From Janthinobacterium lividum PAMC 25724 (lineage in GTDB: Bacteria > Pseudomonadota > Gammaproteobacteria > Burkholderiales > Burkholderiaceae_D), in assembly GCA_000242815.2 (NCBI GenBank), contig AHHB01000037.1, positions 124,001 through 188,000 of the forward strand: a stretch of 64,000 bases of DNA. Reading direction: 5' to 3'. Position 1 is the stretch's first letter, and the number at the start of each line of letters is the position of its first letter. Shown piece by piece: positions 16,745 to 27,000 of this stretch. Made by a program: the position numbers and the translations under genes. The notes beneath the pieces are model-generated. The model did no database searches and was not told where the DNA came from. It saw nothing but the letters and a program-made list of their open reading frames with translations.

Positions 16745-18901
16745 TTACTTCTTCGCAGCTTGTACAGCCTTCGGATACTTGATGGTCATTTCCTTGAGCA
16801 AGTTGTCGGCATGGTCGACTTCTTTCATCACCCACAGCAGGTAGCGGATATCGAGGTGGATGGCGCGCGTGATGGCCGTGTCGAAGTACCAGTCCTTGGT
16901 GATCGATTCATACGTCGAATCGAAGTTCAGACCGATCAGCTCGCCACGCTTGTTCATCACGGCCGAGCCGGAATTGCCGCCCGTGGTGTCCGCGCTGGTG
17001 AGGAAGTTGACGGGCACCGTGCCCAGTGCCGGGTCGCGGAACTGGCCGTAGCGTTTTTGCTTGACGGCGTCGAGCAGCGCTTGCGGCGCTTCGAACGGAG
17101 CCTTGCCCGTGACTTTCTCGACGATGCCTTCCACGGTCGTGAATGGTCCCTTGGTCAGCCCATCGCGCGGCGAGAACGCCGAGACCGTGCCATACGTGAC
17201 GCGCAGAGTCGAGTTGGCGTCAGGATAGACCGGCTTGCCTTGCGATTTTTTCCACGCGATCACCGCTTGCATGTATTGCGGAATCACACGTTCCAGGTTG
17301 CCGTCGATTTCCTTGCGACGCTCTTCCAGCGCGGCATCGACCACTTGCAGCTTGATGGCCAGTTGCATGAAGGCGTCGTCGGATTGGACGACAGCAGCCT
17401 GGTCTTTTTCCAGCCAGGCCAGGCGCTTGGCGGTGTCAGCCAGTTGCGTCTGCAGGTACAGGGCCGCCACGGCGCTTGGTGCCGGCAGCAGCGCGTCCAG
17501 GCCTTGCGGATGGCTCTTTGCCGCCAGCTGCGCGTAACGCTTCAGGCCCGCTTCAAAACGCGCCTGATCGACCTTGTTGACATACGACTGCTCGAGGCGG
17601 GCCAGACGGGCCTTGATGAAAGCCAGGTCACGCTGCTGGAAGCCCGATTCACGCTCGGCATCGGCTTTCTGGCGCTCCAGCGACAGACGGTAGATGGTGC
17701 GCGCGCTTTTCAGCAAGTCGCTATTGGTGGCCACCGACCAGGCAAACTCTTCTTCGCTCAAGGCCATGTCGCTGGCGATTGCCGCGTCCAGTTCGGCCAG
17801 CAAGGTGGGCGCGACGTTAGCCTGCTGCGCGTACCAGGCGCGGAACTCGGCATCTTGCACGTCCTTGATGACGGCAATGTCCTTGCGGGCGAAACCGTCG
17901 AGCAAGCCCTGGGTTTTCTTGAGCACGTTGTTAATACTTTTGACCACGCTCGCATAGCGCACGGCAGCGGCAGCGTCGCCCTTCGTCGCGGCGGCCATCA
18001 CAGCCAGGTCGGCTTGCAGTTCGGATACTTTCAGGGGAAAGGCCGTATCGCGCGCGAACCGGATTTCCGCCGGCAGCTTGTAGCGGCTGGTGCGGCCGGG
18101 GTAGCCCGCCAGCAAGATGCCGTCACCGGCTTTCAAACCTTCAGCCGACACTACCAGGAAGTCCTTCGATTTGTACGGCACGTTGTCGGGCGATGGATCG
18201 GCCGGACGGCCATCCTTGCCCACGTAGGCGCGCAGGAACGCGTAGTCGCCCGTGTGGCGCGGCCATTCGTAGTTGTCGATGTCGCCGCCGAAGTTGCCGA
18301 TCTTGTCCGATGGCGCGTATACCAGGCGCACGTCGCGTATCATCATCTGGCGGATGCGGTAGTACTCGAGGCCACGGTGGAAAGCGGGCACGGAGCAGCG
18401 GTACATCTTGTCCGTCTCGCATTCGGCGATCAGGTCCTTGATGCGCTTTTCCACCGCTTCGTGGCGGGCGCGGCCCGTCATGTCGGCCGTCAAGCCTTTG
18501 AGTACGCGCTCGCTGACGTTCTCTACCTGATCCGTCACATACACCAGACTGTTCGGACCGCCCGGCAACTCGCTGGCGCGCGTCTTGGCCAGAAAGCCGT
18601 CGGTGATGTAATTGTGCTCCGGCGTGGCATTGCGCTGCACGGCGCCATACGCGCAATGGTGGTTCGTCACCACCAGGCCCGCGTCGGAGACGAAGGCGGC
18701 AGAGCAGCCGCCCAGCGAGACAATGGCACTCATGGGATGCTTGCTCAGGTCGGCCAGTTTTTCCGCAGGAATGTCGATGCCGACCCGTTTCAGTTCGGCT
18801 TTCAGCTGTGGCAGTTGGTGTGGTTGCCACTGCCCTTCGTCGGCGTGTGCACCGGCGAACGCGCCCAACAAGGCGACTGGTAAAACGATTGTTTTGAACA
18901 C
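16745..18901 (-). CDS. S46 family dipeptidyl-peptidase
   Basis: The 718-residue exported serine peptidase releases dipeptides from peptide N termini in the periplasm. A signal peptide ends AGAHA-DEGQW. The triad is visible: His in VVTNHHCAYG (about 81), Asp in GGDIDNYEWPRHTGD, and Ser644 in TTGGNSGSAV. At the position that is Arg in acidic-specific DPP11 and Gly in DPP7 there is a Ser (LNFDSTYES). This suggests a preference other than Asp/Glu. The start was set at GTG 18901 because GGAGGGG lies seven bases before it; the ATG at 18916 overlaps that ribosome site. Confidence 0.9.
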   Translation of the reverse strand: MFKTIVLPVALLGAFAGAHADEGQWQPHQLPQLKAELKRVGIDIPAEKLADLSKHPMSAIVSLGGCSAAFVSDAGLVVTNHHCAYGAVQRNATPEHNYITDGFLAKTRASELPGGPNSLVYVTDQVENVSERVLKGLTADMTGRARHEAVEKRIKDLIAECETDKMYRCSVPAFHRGLEYYRIRQMMIRDVRLVYAPSDKIGNFGGDIDNYEWPRHTGDYAFLRAYVGKDGRPADPSPDNVPYKSKDFLVVSAEGLKAGDGILLAGYPGRTSRYKLPAEIRFARDTAFPLKVSELQADLAVMAAATKGDAAAAVRYASVVKSINNVLKKTQGLLDGFARKDIAVIKDVQDAEFRAWYAQQANVAPTLLAELDAAIASDMALSEEEFAWSVATNSDLLKSARTIYRLSLERQKADAERESGFQQRDLAFIKARLARLEQSYVNKVDQARFEAGLKRYAQLAAKSHPQGLDALLPAPSAVAALYLQTQLADTAKRLAWLEKDQAAVVQSDDAFMQLAIKLQVVDAALEERRKEIDGNLERVIPQYMQAVIAWKKSQGKPVYPDANSTLRVTYGTVSAFSPRDGLTKGPFTTVEGIVEKVTGKAPFEAPQALLDAVKQKRYGQFRDPALGTVPVNFLTSADTTGGNSGSAVMNKRGELIGLNFDSTYESITKDWYFDTAITRAIHLDIRYLLWVMKEVDHADNLLKEMTIKYPKAVQAAKK

Positions 18902-18988
18902 GATATGCCCCTCCATAAATAGCAGGCGAAAGTATAGCCTGTCCAGGCACCCTGAGTTGGCAAAAATCACCTCATTGCAATTTCCATA

Positions 18989-21100
18989 TCAGGCGCCAGG
19001 CAGCCCCGCCGGCAGCAAGGGAATCTGCAGGGACAGCCGGCAACCGACGCCCCACGCTGGCATGCCAACGTCGAATTGCCCACCCAGCGCCGCCACCCGC
19101 TCGGCAATGCCGATCAGGCCAAAACACTGCTTTTTGCGCTGCTGCTGCGGCGTGATGCCAATACCGTTGTCGCTGATGGCCGCATACAGGGCACAGGCAT
19201 CCGAACCGAGTTCGATCTCGACCTCGCTGGCCTGAGCATGACGCATGACGTTGCTGAGCGCTTCCTGCACGACGCGAAACAGGACGATCTCGACCTGGCT
19301 GCCAATGGCGGCAAACACGGCCTCGTCACGTATCAGCAGGCGGCAAGCGACGCCGCTGCGCTTGCGAAAGTCGCCCACCTGCCATTCGATGGCGGCCTGC
19401 AAGCCCAGCTCCAGCGCCATCGGGCGCAGCTCGTTCATGATGCCGCGCACACTCTTGATGGTGGTGTCGACATTGCTGAGCACGGCACCAACCCGCTGGT
19501 GCAGGCGCGGATGGGAACCCTCGGTGCGCGCGCTGAGCATGGAAATATCGATGCGCAGCGCCAGCAGGTTTTGCCCCAGTTCGTCATGCATATCGCGCGA
19601 GATGCGCTTGCGCTCATCTTCCTTGGCCGTTTCCATGTGCAGCGCCAGCTGGCGCAGCTGCGCATGCGACTGGCGCAGGGCGCACTCCATCAGCTTGCGT
19701 TCGCTAATGTCCGTGTGCGCCACCACCACGCGCAGCGGCCCTTCGCCCAGGAAACGGCTGATCCTGGCCTGCCACCAGCGCGGGCCTGAGCGCGTGGCAA
19801 ACTCATACTCGAGCGCAAACGTGTCCGCGTTGCCGGCGATGACGGCGCGGATGCCATCGGCCAGCTCGCGCCCGGCGCTGCGCTGCCAGCGCGGGTCCCG
19901 TTCACAGAAGTCCAGATAATGGAGCTGCTCCGGCGCCTGGCCGACAAAGGCCAGGCAAGCCTGATTGGCATGCACCAGGCAGCCGGCCTGGTCCAATACC
20001 AGCACGCGGTCGGTCAGCGAATCGATGGTGGTGTGAAAGAAACGCTCGGCCTCGCGCAACGCTTCCTGCGCCCGCTCGCGTTGCTGTACCTCGCGCTGCA
20101 AATGCAGGTTGGCCCGCACCAGCTCGGCGGTGCGGTCGAGCACGCGCTGGTCGAGCTCCCGGTGCAATTCGCGCAGTGCAGCATCGGCCAGCTTGCGCTC
20201 GGTGATGTCGGAAAACACGCCGACAAAATGGCTGATGGCACCGTCTTGGCTGCGCATGGGCGTGATCGACAGCGATTCGACGAAGCGCTCGCCGTTCTTG
20301 CGCCGGTTCACCAGTTCGCCATACCAGCTGCCATCCTGGTGCAGGCTGCGCCACATGGCGGCATAGAATTGCGGCTCGTGCGTACCGCCGCCCAAGAAGG
20401 AAGGATCGCGCCCGATAGCCTCTTCCGCCTGGTAGCCGGTGATGGCGGTAAAGGCGGGGTTGACGGAAATGATGCGGTTGTCGCTGTCCGTCACCAGCAC
20501 GCCTTCGCGGATGCTGTCGAGGATGACGAAGGCGCGCCGCAAGGCCGATTCGCGCGCATGCTCGTCACCCAAGTCCGTTACCAGCATGCGCACGCTGGCG
20601 CTGTCCACATCGACATTGGCTTCGATGCGCACGACGCCGCCGCCGCCCAGTACATCTTCGAATAGCCGCACTTCCAGTACTTGCCGCGTGCCACTGCTAA
20701 AAATCGCATCGAGAAAACGGCGAAATTCACCCTGTGCCTGCAGCGCTATGAATTGCTCGAAACGTCGCCCCAGCAATTGATCCTTGTCGCGTTGCAGCCA
20801 ACCGCAAGCCGCCACGTTGACGCGCGTGATCAAGCCCTCTCGCGTCAGTGAAAAGTAGCTGACCGGCGCCTGCTCATACAGCTGCGCATAACGGTCGCGG
20901 CTGCTTTTCAATACATTCTTGAGTGGTTCCTGCTCCGCCAATCCGGCGTTCTGCATTTCCAGCTCGATCTGTCTCACCTGCAACTCGTGCAGGTGGCGCA
21001 TCAACTCTTCGTTCGACAACGGCCCTGGCGCTGGCAGCGCTGGCTCCACACGCCCGCACAAATGCCCGTCAACGGGTCCGCTATTGCACGCCTCATTCAT
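18989..21100 (-). CDS. Multi-PAS sensor histidine kinase (NarX/HisKA_3 type)
   Basis: The 703-residue protein has no clear membrane segment, so it is probably cytoplasmic. After a coiled-coil start, three PAS domains can be followed (YEQAPVSYFSLTREG; ILDSIREGVLVTDSDNRIIS with VGVFSDITERK; TIDSLTDRVLVLDQAGCLV). The kinase part is of the HisKA_3 class: EDERKRISRDMHDELGQNLL with the phospho-His in RDMHDELG. An ATPase domain follows (VVQEALSNVMRHAQA, then ISDNGIGI). Such kinases normally pair with NarL-type regulators, none of which is adjacent. Its ATG overlaps the stop of the upstream CheB/CheR remnant by four bases, evidence that the two were once one operon. Confidence 0.88.
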   Translation of the reverse strand: MNEACNSGPVDGHLCGRVEPALPAPGPLSNEELMRHLHELQVRQIELEMQNAGLAEQEPLKNVLKSSRDRYAQLYEQAPVSYFSLTREGLITRVNVAACGWLQRDKDQLLGRRFEQFIALQAQGEFRRFLDAIFSSGTRQVLEVRLFEDVLGGGGVVRIEANVDVDSASVRMLVTDLGDEHARESALRRAFVILDSIREGVLVTDSDNRIISVNPAFTAITGYQAEEAIGRDPSFLGGGTHEPQFYAAMWRSLHQDGSWYGELVNRRKNGERFVESLSITPMRSQDGAISHFVGVFSDITERKLADAALRELHRELDQRVLDRTAELVRANLHLQREVQQRERAQEALREAERFFHTTIDSLTDRVLVLDQAGCLVHANQACLAFVGQAPEQLHYLDFCERDPRWQRSAGRELADGIRAVIAGNADTFALEYEFATRSGPRWWQARISRFLGEGPLRVVVAHTDISERKLMECALRQSHAQLRQLALHMETAKEDERKRISRDMHDELGQNLLALRIDISMLSARTEGSHPRLHQRVGAVLSNVDTTIKSVRGIMNELRPMALELGLQAAIEWQVGDFRKRSGVACRLLIRDEAVFAAIGSQVEIVLFRVVQEALSNVMRHAQASEVEIELGSDACALYAAISDNGIGITPQQQRKKQCFGLIGIAERVAALGGQFDVGMPAWGVGCRLSLQIPLLPAGLPGA

Positions 21101-22560
21101 TGCGCCCCCTCACCTGCCCCTGCGCTCGCCGCTGCGCCCGACTGTATTAGGCGCAGCTCGGCGTCCAGCAACTTCGACTCGGTAATGTTGATGAAGGTCA
21201 CCACCACGCCATCGATCCTATTGTCCACCGTGCGGTACGGCATGATGCGCACGTTGTACCAGCGTCCCGTCTTGGTTTCCACTTGCCGCTCGCAAAACAC
21301 CAGGCTGCGGATCACTTCCAGTGCATCCGTTTCCAGGTTCGGGTAGGTCTGGTCGTTGACGATGTCGCTGGGCGGACGGCGCAAGTCCGTGTGGATCAGC
21401 TTATAGATTTGCGTGGCCGGCGCCGTGAAGCGGCGGATGCGCAGCTCGCTGTCGAGGAAAATGGTGGCGATATCGGTGCTGTTAAGCAGGTCTTTCATGT
21501 CGCTGTTGACCAGCGACAAATCATCGACCTTCGATTGCAGCTCGGCATGGACCGTGTACAACGCTTCATTGAGCGACTGCATCTCTTCCTTCGAGGTGGT
21601 CAGCTCTTTGTTAGCCGATTTCAACTCTTCGCGCGAGGTCTGCATGGCGTCGCGCGCAGCCTGGATTTTATTGCGCGCCGGGATCAACTGCTGCTCCAGT
21701 TCCAGCACCTTGGGGTTAGGCGAGCGGCTATGCCGCGCAGCGCTCCGGGCTGGCGCGAGCCGTCGCGCGCCATCGCGTGGATATCCCAGTTGGCCTTGCC
21801 TGCTGCCGGTTCCAGCAAGGCACCCGTACGTCCGTTGAGATACGGGATATCGCCATCCTGGTTCAGCAGCACGGCCGCTGGCGAGTATTTCTGGAACAAT
21901 AATTGCTCGACGTGGGACTGGGTTTTCCCGGGCATGCTGACGTCTCTCGTGTCGCTGGGCGATGGCAAGAATGGCCGACGTTACCTTCGTGGAAAAGCAT
22001 GTCGGCAAGCGCTGGCGGGCCAAATTATCGAGGCGCCGGTAGCGCCGGGTGGATGTCGTCGTCAGGGGCGCAAACCGCCCGGAAAAATGTCCGGGCGTGC
22101 CATCGCTGCCCATGCCGGACAGAGTCACGCCCACGGCCAATGCGCGCAACTCAGCGGCCAGACTTTCGAAGAAAGCATTGATGGGCAAGCGGCGTCCGCG
22201 CAGTTGCAGCGGCTCGCTGAGCACAAAGTGCCTACCCGACAGGCCCAGGTCGGCGTTCGATGGGATCACATAGATGTGCTTCGGGCGCAATTGGACGCGC
22301 TGCGTGATTTCCGTGACGGCAATGCTGGTGGCGCGCTGCAGTAGTTGCGGCAACATGGCTTTTTGCGTCGGATCAAGGTGCTGGATCACCACACAGGCGA
22401 TGCCGCTCTGCGGCAACACATGCGTCAGGAAAGCGACAATCGGGGCGAGACCACCGGCAGCAGCGCCGATGGCCACCATGGGGAAATCGATGGCGGCCAC
22501 CTCCTGCGCTGAAGCTGTGCTGTGTTCGCTGCGTATCATCATCGGCAAGAATGCAGCCAC
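21097..22560 (-). pseudogene. Remnant of a CheB/CheR-PAS fusion protein
   Basis: Full-length relatives have CheB methylesterase, CheR methyltransferase, a coiled coil and PAS domains in over 1,000 residues. Here a CheB start is recognisable (VAIGAAAGGLAPIVAFL, VIQHLDP, GVTLSGMGSDGTPG). Coding sense is then lost, and the CheR domain is missing. Part of the next domain (SPAAVLLNQDGDIPYLNGRT, then GKANWDIHAMARDG) sits in a different frame at 21730-21930. The original frame resumes at about 21720 with LELEQQLIPARNKIQAARD, a coiled coil and a PAS domain (FTAPATQIYKLI). An internal deletion plus at least two frame changes make this a decayed gene, although one frame happens to stay open. Confidence 0.85.
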
Positions 22561-22668
22561 GGCACGCGCGCCTGGCTGGCGGATGGATAATCGTCCATTC
22601 TAGCATCCGAGGCGCACGGCAAAACGCGAATTTTGCGCAGGTCTTTCAGCCTGCGCCAGCCCGTCCCC

Positions 22669-24099
22669 CTACTGCGCCTGCGGCACCTGCCAGCCGCCGC
22701 CCAGCGACTGGATCAGGGCCACGGCCGTCGTCTGGCGGTCCGCCTGCACCTGCACCAGGGAACGGCGCGCCGACAGGGCCGTCACTTGCGCCGAGACCAC
22801 GTCCGTGTAGCCGACCTGGCCCGCGTTGTAGCGGTTCAGCATCTGCTGCTCGACCTGGTCGGCGGCCGATGACGCCTGCTGGCGCAAGGCCAGCTGCTCG
22901 GCCAGCGCGCGCGTGGCCGACAACTGGTCTTCCACGGCGCCAAAGGCACTCAATACCGTCTGGCGGTAGCGCGCCACGGCCGCCGCATGCCCCGCCTTGG
23001 CCGCGTCCACGCTGGCCGTGGTGGCGCCCGCGTTGAACAGCGTTTGCGCGGCCGACACGCCCAGCGACCACAGGCTCGACGATGCATTGAACAGGTCAGC
23101 CACACGGCTGGCGCCGGCGCCATAGGAAGCCGTCAGGTTCAGGCTAGGATAGTAGGCCGAACGGGCGATGCCGATCTGCTCGTTGGTCACGGCCACCCGG
23201 CGCTCGGCGGCGGCGATGTCGGGACGGCGCTGCAGCAGGGTCGACGGCACGCCCAGCGGCACCTCGGGCACGCTCAGGGTCCACGGCGCCACGGCCAGGC
23301 TGAAGTCGGACGGCGCCTTCCCAAGCAAGATGGCAATCGCGTGTTCGAGCTGGGCGCGCGCGCGCGTCTGGCTCGACAGGTCGATCTGCGCATTGGCCAG
23401 CTGCGTCTGCGCCTGCAGCAGGTCGGACTTGGCGGCAATACCGGCGTTAAAACGGTTGCTGGTGATGTCGAGCACGCGCTTGTAGCCAGCGATGGTGGCG
23501 TTCAACAGTGCGATCTGCGCATCACTCTGGCGCAGCGAAAAATAATTGGTGGCCAGCTCGCCCTGCGCCGACAGGCGCGCAGCAGCCAGGTCGGCCGCGC
23601 TGGCACTGGCGCTGGCATCGGCCCCCGTCACGCCGGCGCGCAGGCGGCCCCATATATCGGGCTCCCACGACGCGCCGATGGCGCCCTTGTAGTTATTATT
23701 GGCCTGCTGCTCGCCACCGCCGCCGGAACGCGCGCCGCTACCCGTCAGCTTCACGCTCGGGAATAGCGAGGCGCGCTGTTCGCGCACCAGCGCGCGCGCC
23801 TGCTCGTACGCAGCAAGGGCTTGCGCCACGTTCTGGTTCGAGATGTCGATGCTGTCGGCCAGCTGGTTCAATTGCGCATCGCCGAACAGGGTCCACCAGG
23901 GGCCACGCTCCAGCGTGTCGGCCGGCGCAGCGGCTAGCCAGCCGGCCGCTTCCTTGAACGTTTGCGGTGCGGCGGCCACTGGCACCTCATACGCGGGGCT
24001 GACGGCGCAGCCGGCCAGCAGCAGGCAAGCGGTGGCGACGACCAGCGACGGCAGATGGCGTGCGGGGATGGCGGACAACATAGGTTTTACTTGCTTCAT
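22669..24099 (-). CDS. Outer-membrane efflux lipoprotein, NodT/OprM family
   Basis: The 476-residue protein has a lipobox (CLLLAGCAVSP, Cys at about 31) and the two tandem TolC-like domains of about 200 residues each. Signature segments are PWWTLFGDAQLNQL in the first and LLQRRPDIAAAERRV in the second. It would form the outer-membrane channel of the RND pump encoded just upstream, and its ATG overlaps the mdtC-like stop by four bases. It is the last gene of the operon. Confidence 0.92.
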   Translation of the reverse strand: MKQVKPMLSAIPARHLPSLVVATACLLLAGCAVSPAYEVPVAAAPQTFKEAAGWLAAAPADTLERGPWWTLFGDAQLNQLADSIDISNQNVAQALAAYEQARALVREQRASLFPSVKLTGSGARSGGGGEQQANNNYKGAIGASWEPDIWGRLRAGVTGADASASASAADLAAARLSAQGELATNYFSLRQSDAQIALLNATIAGYKRVLDITSNRFNAGIAAKSDLLQAQTQLANAQIDLSSQTRARAQLEHAIAILLGKAPSDFSLAVAPWTLSVPEVPLGVPSTLLQRRPDIAAAERRVAVTNEQIGIARSAYYPSLNLTASYGAGASRVADLFNASSSLWSLGVSAAQTLFNAGATTASVDAAKAGHAAAVARYRQTVLSAFGAVEDQLSATRALAEQLALRQQASSAADQVEQQMLNRYNAGQVGYTDVVSAQVTALSARRSLVQVQADRQTTAVALIQSLGGGWQVPQAQ

Positions 24100-27000
24100 G
24101 ATTGTGTGCTCGGCTTATCTGGCCCAGGAATGCGGCTCAATTGCTGCTCGTCGATGCTGCGCGTGCGCAGCTTGTCGAGCAGGATGTAGACCACCGGGGT
24201 GGTCAGCAATGTGAGTAACTGGCTGGCAATGAGCCCGCCGATGATGGCAACCCCCAAGGGCTGGCGCAGCTCTGAGCCTTCGCCAAAACCGATCGCCAGC
24301 GGCAAGGCGCCAAGCGCCGCTGCCAGGGTGGTCATCAGAATGGGGCGAAAACGCAGCAAGCATGCCTCGCGCACCGCGGCCAACGCTGTCAGCCCGCGCG
24401 CACGCTCGGCCTCCAGCGCGAAGTCGATGATCAATATGGCATTTTTCTTCACGATACCGATCAACAGGAATACGCCGATCAGGGCGATGATGGAAAACTC
24501 CATGCGCAATATCAGCAGCGCCAGTACGGCGCCCACCCCCGCCGACGGCAAGGTCGACAGTACGGTAATCGGGTGCACCAGGCTTTCGTAAAGGATGCCC
24601 AGCACGATGTAAATCACCACGATGGCCGCCAGGATCAAGAGCGGCTGCTCCTGGTTGCTTTCCTGCGCGCTCTTGGCCGAGCCCTGGAAGCTGCCGCGCA
24701 CATTCACCGGCATACCGATTTCCGATACCGCCCGGGCCACGGCCGCCTGCCCGTCGCTGAGCGGGTAGCCGTCGGCCAGGTTGAACGACACGGTGGTGGC
24801 CAGTTCCCCGCCCTGGTGGTTGATGGACGTGGCCGTCGCGCTTTCGGCGAAGCTGCTGAACGACGACAGCGGCACCATGCGCGCCAAGGTCGTGGGCAGA
24901 GCCGAACCACTGGACGGGTCGCGCGCCGCCGTGGTATTCGGCGTCGCCGCGCTCGGCGTCGCAGCGGTGGTGGTTGCCGACGCGGTAGCGCTCGTGGCGG
25001 CAACGGCCGCCGCATTCGACGCCGGCACATACACGGAGCGCAGCGCTTCCGGGCTTTGCGCATAGCGCGGCGCCACTTCCATGATCACGTGATACTGGTT
25101 CAGCTCATCGTAGATGGTCGCCACCTGGCGCTGGCCGAAGCTGTTGTACAGCGCATTGTCGATGTCGCGCACCTGCACGCCCAGCTGCGTGGCGCGGTCC
25201 TTGTCGATGGCAACATAGGTTTCCACGCCATTTTCCGCCTGGTCCGTGTCGACGTCGATCAAGGCCGGCTGCAGCTTCATCTGGTCGGCCAGTTTCGCCG
25301 CCCATTTCTTCAAGTCGGCCTGGTTGTCACTGATCAGGGTGTACTGATAGGTCGAATTGCTGGCCCGACCGCCCATGCGCAGGTCCTGCACCGGGTTGAG
25401 GAACAGCGAAATACCCGTCACCTTGGCCAGCTGCGGGCGCAAACGGGCGATCACGGCTTGCCCCTTGTCCGTGCGCTGCGAGGCAGGCTTCAGATCAATG
25501 AACATGAAGCCGCCCCCTGCCCTGCCACCGCCCGTAAAGCCGACCACGGTGGCGACGGCGGGATCGTCCTTGATGATGTCGACCAGTTGGCGCAGCTTGC
25601 CCTGCATGGCCTGGAACGAAATGCTCTGGTCGGCGCGCATGCCGCCACTGATCTGGCCCGTATCCTGCTGCGGAAAGAAGCCCTTGGGCGCGGCTGCGAA
25701 CAAGTACACATTGAGCCCGACGACGAACACCAAAATGGTCATCACCAGCGCGGCGCTGGACAATGCCCAGTCCAGGCAGTGCTCATACACTTTCAGCATG
25801 CGCTCGAAGCCCCGTTCGAACCAGCGCGCGACCAAGCCCGGCGCCTTGCGCTGCGCGCCGCTTTTCAGCAGCCAGGCGCACATCATCGGCGTGGTGGTCA
25901 GTGAAATGACCAGCGAAATCATCACGGCCGCCGACAGCGTGACGGCAAACTCGCGGAACAAACGCCCTACCTGCCCGCCCATGAATAGCAGCGGAATGAA
26001 GACGGCCACCAGCGACAGGCTGATCGACAGCACGGTGAAACCCACTTCCTGCGCGCCCAGCAGGGCCGCCTTGAAACGCTCCATGCCCGCCTCGATGTGG
26101 CGCTGCGTGTTTTCCAGCACCACGATGGCATCATCGACGACAAAGCCCGTGGCCACCGTCAGCGCCATCAAGGAAAGGTTATTCAGGCTAAAACCGAGCA
26201 TATACATCACGCCGAAGGTCCCCAGCAAGGAAACGATGGTGGCCACGGCCGGGATAATGGTGGCGCGCACGCTACGCAAAAAGGCGCTGACCACCAGCAC
26301 TACCAGCACGATGGAAAGGAGCAGGGTGAATTCGATCTCGTGCAAGGACGAGCGGATGGAGTTGGTGCTGTCCGATGCCACGTGCAGCTTGATGTCGCCG
26401 GGCAGCTGTGCCTGCAGTTGCGGCAGCAGCGCGCGCACGCCGTCCACCGTGGCGATGACGTTGGCGCCCGGCTGGCGCGTGATCAGCACGATGACGGCCG
26501 GATCGCCATTGAACAAGCCCAGAGTATTCTTGTTTTCCACGCCGTCGACCACTTCGGCCACGTCGTCGAGGCGGATGGCGGCACCGTCGCGCCAGGCCAC
26601 TACCAGGCTGCGGTAGTCGGCCGCGCTACGCCCGCCCGAGGCCGTGCTGGCAGACGAGTAGATCTGCAAGCTGCGCCCGTCGCCGGAAATGGCCCCCTTG
26701 GGGCGGTTGGCGTTGCTGGCCTGGATAGCCGCACGCACGTCTTCCATCGACACGGCATAGTGATTGAGCTGGTACGGCAGCAATTCCACGCGCACGGCAG
26801 GCAGCGAGCCGCCACCGAGCTCGACGTCGCCGACGCCCTTCACTTGCGCCACCTTTTGCTGCACCAGGTTCGATACGGCATCGTAGATCTGGCCCGGCGT
26901 GCGCATTTTCGACGTCAGCGCCAGGATGATCACGGGCGCATCGGACGGGTTGGCCTTGCGGTAGGTCGGGTTGCTGCGCAGCGTGGCCGGCAAATCGGCG

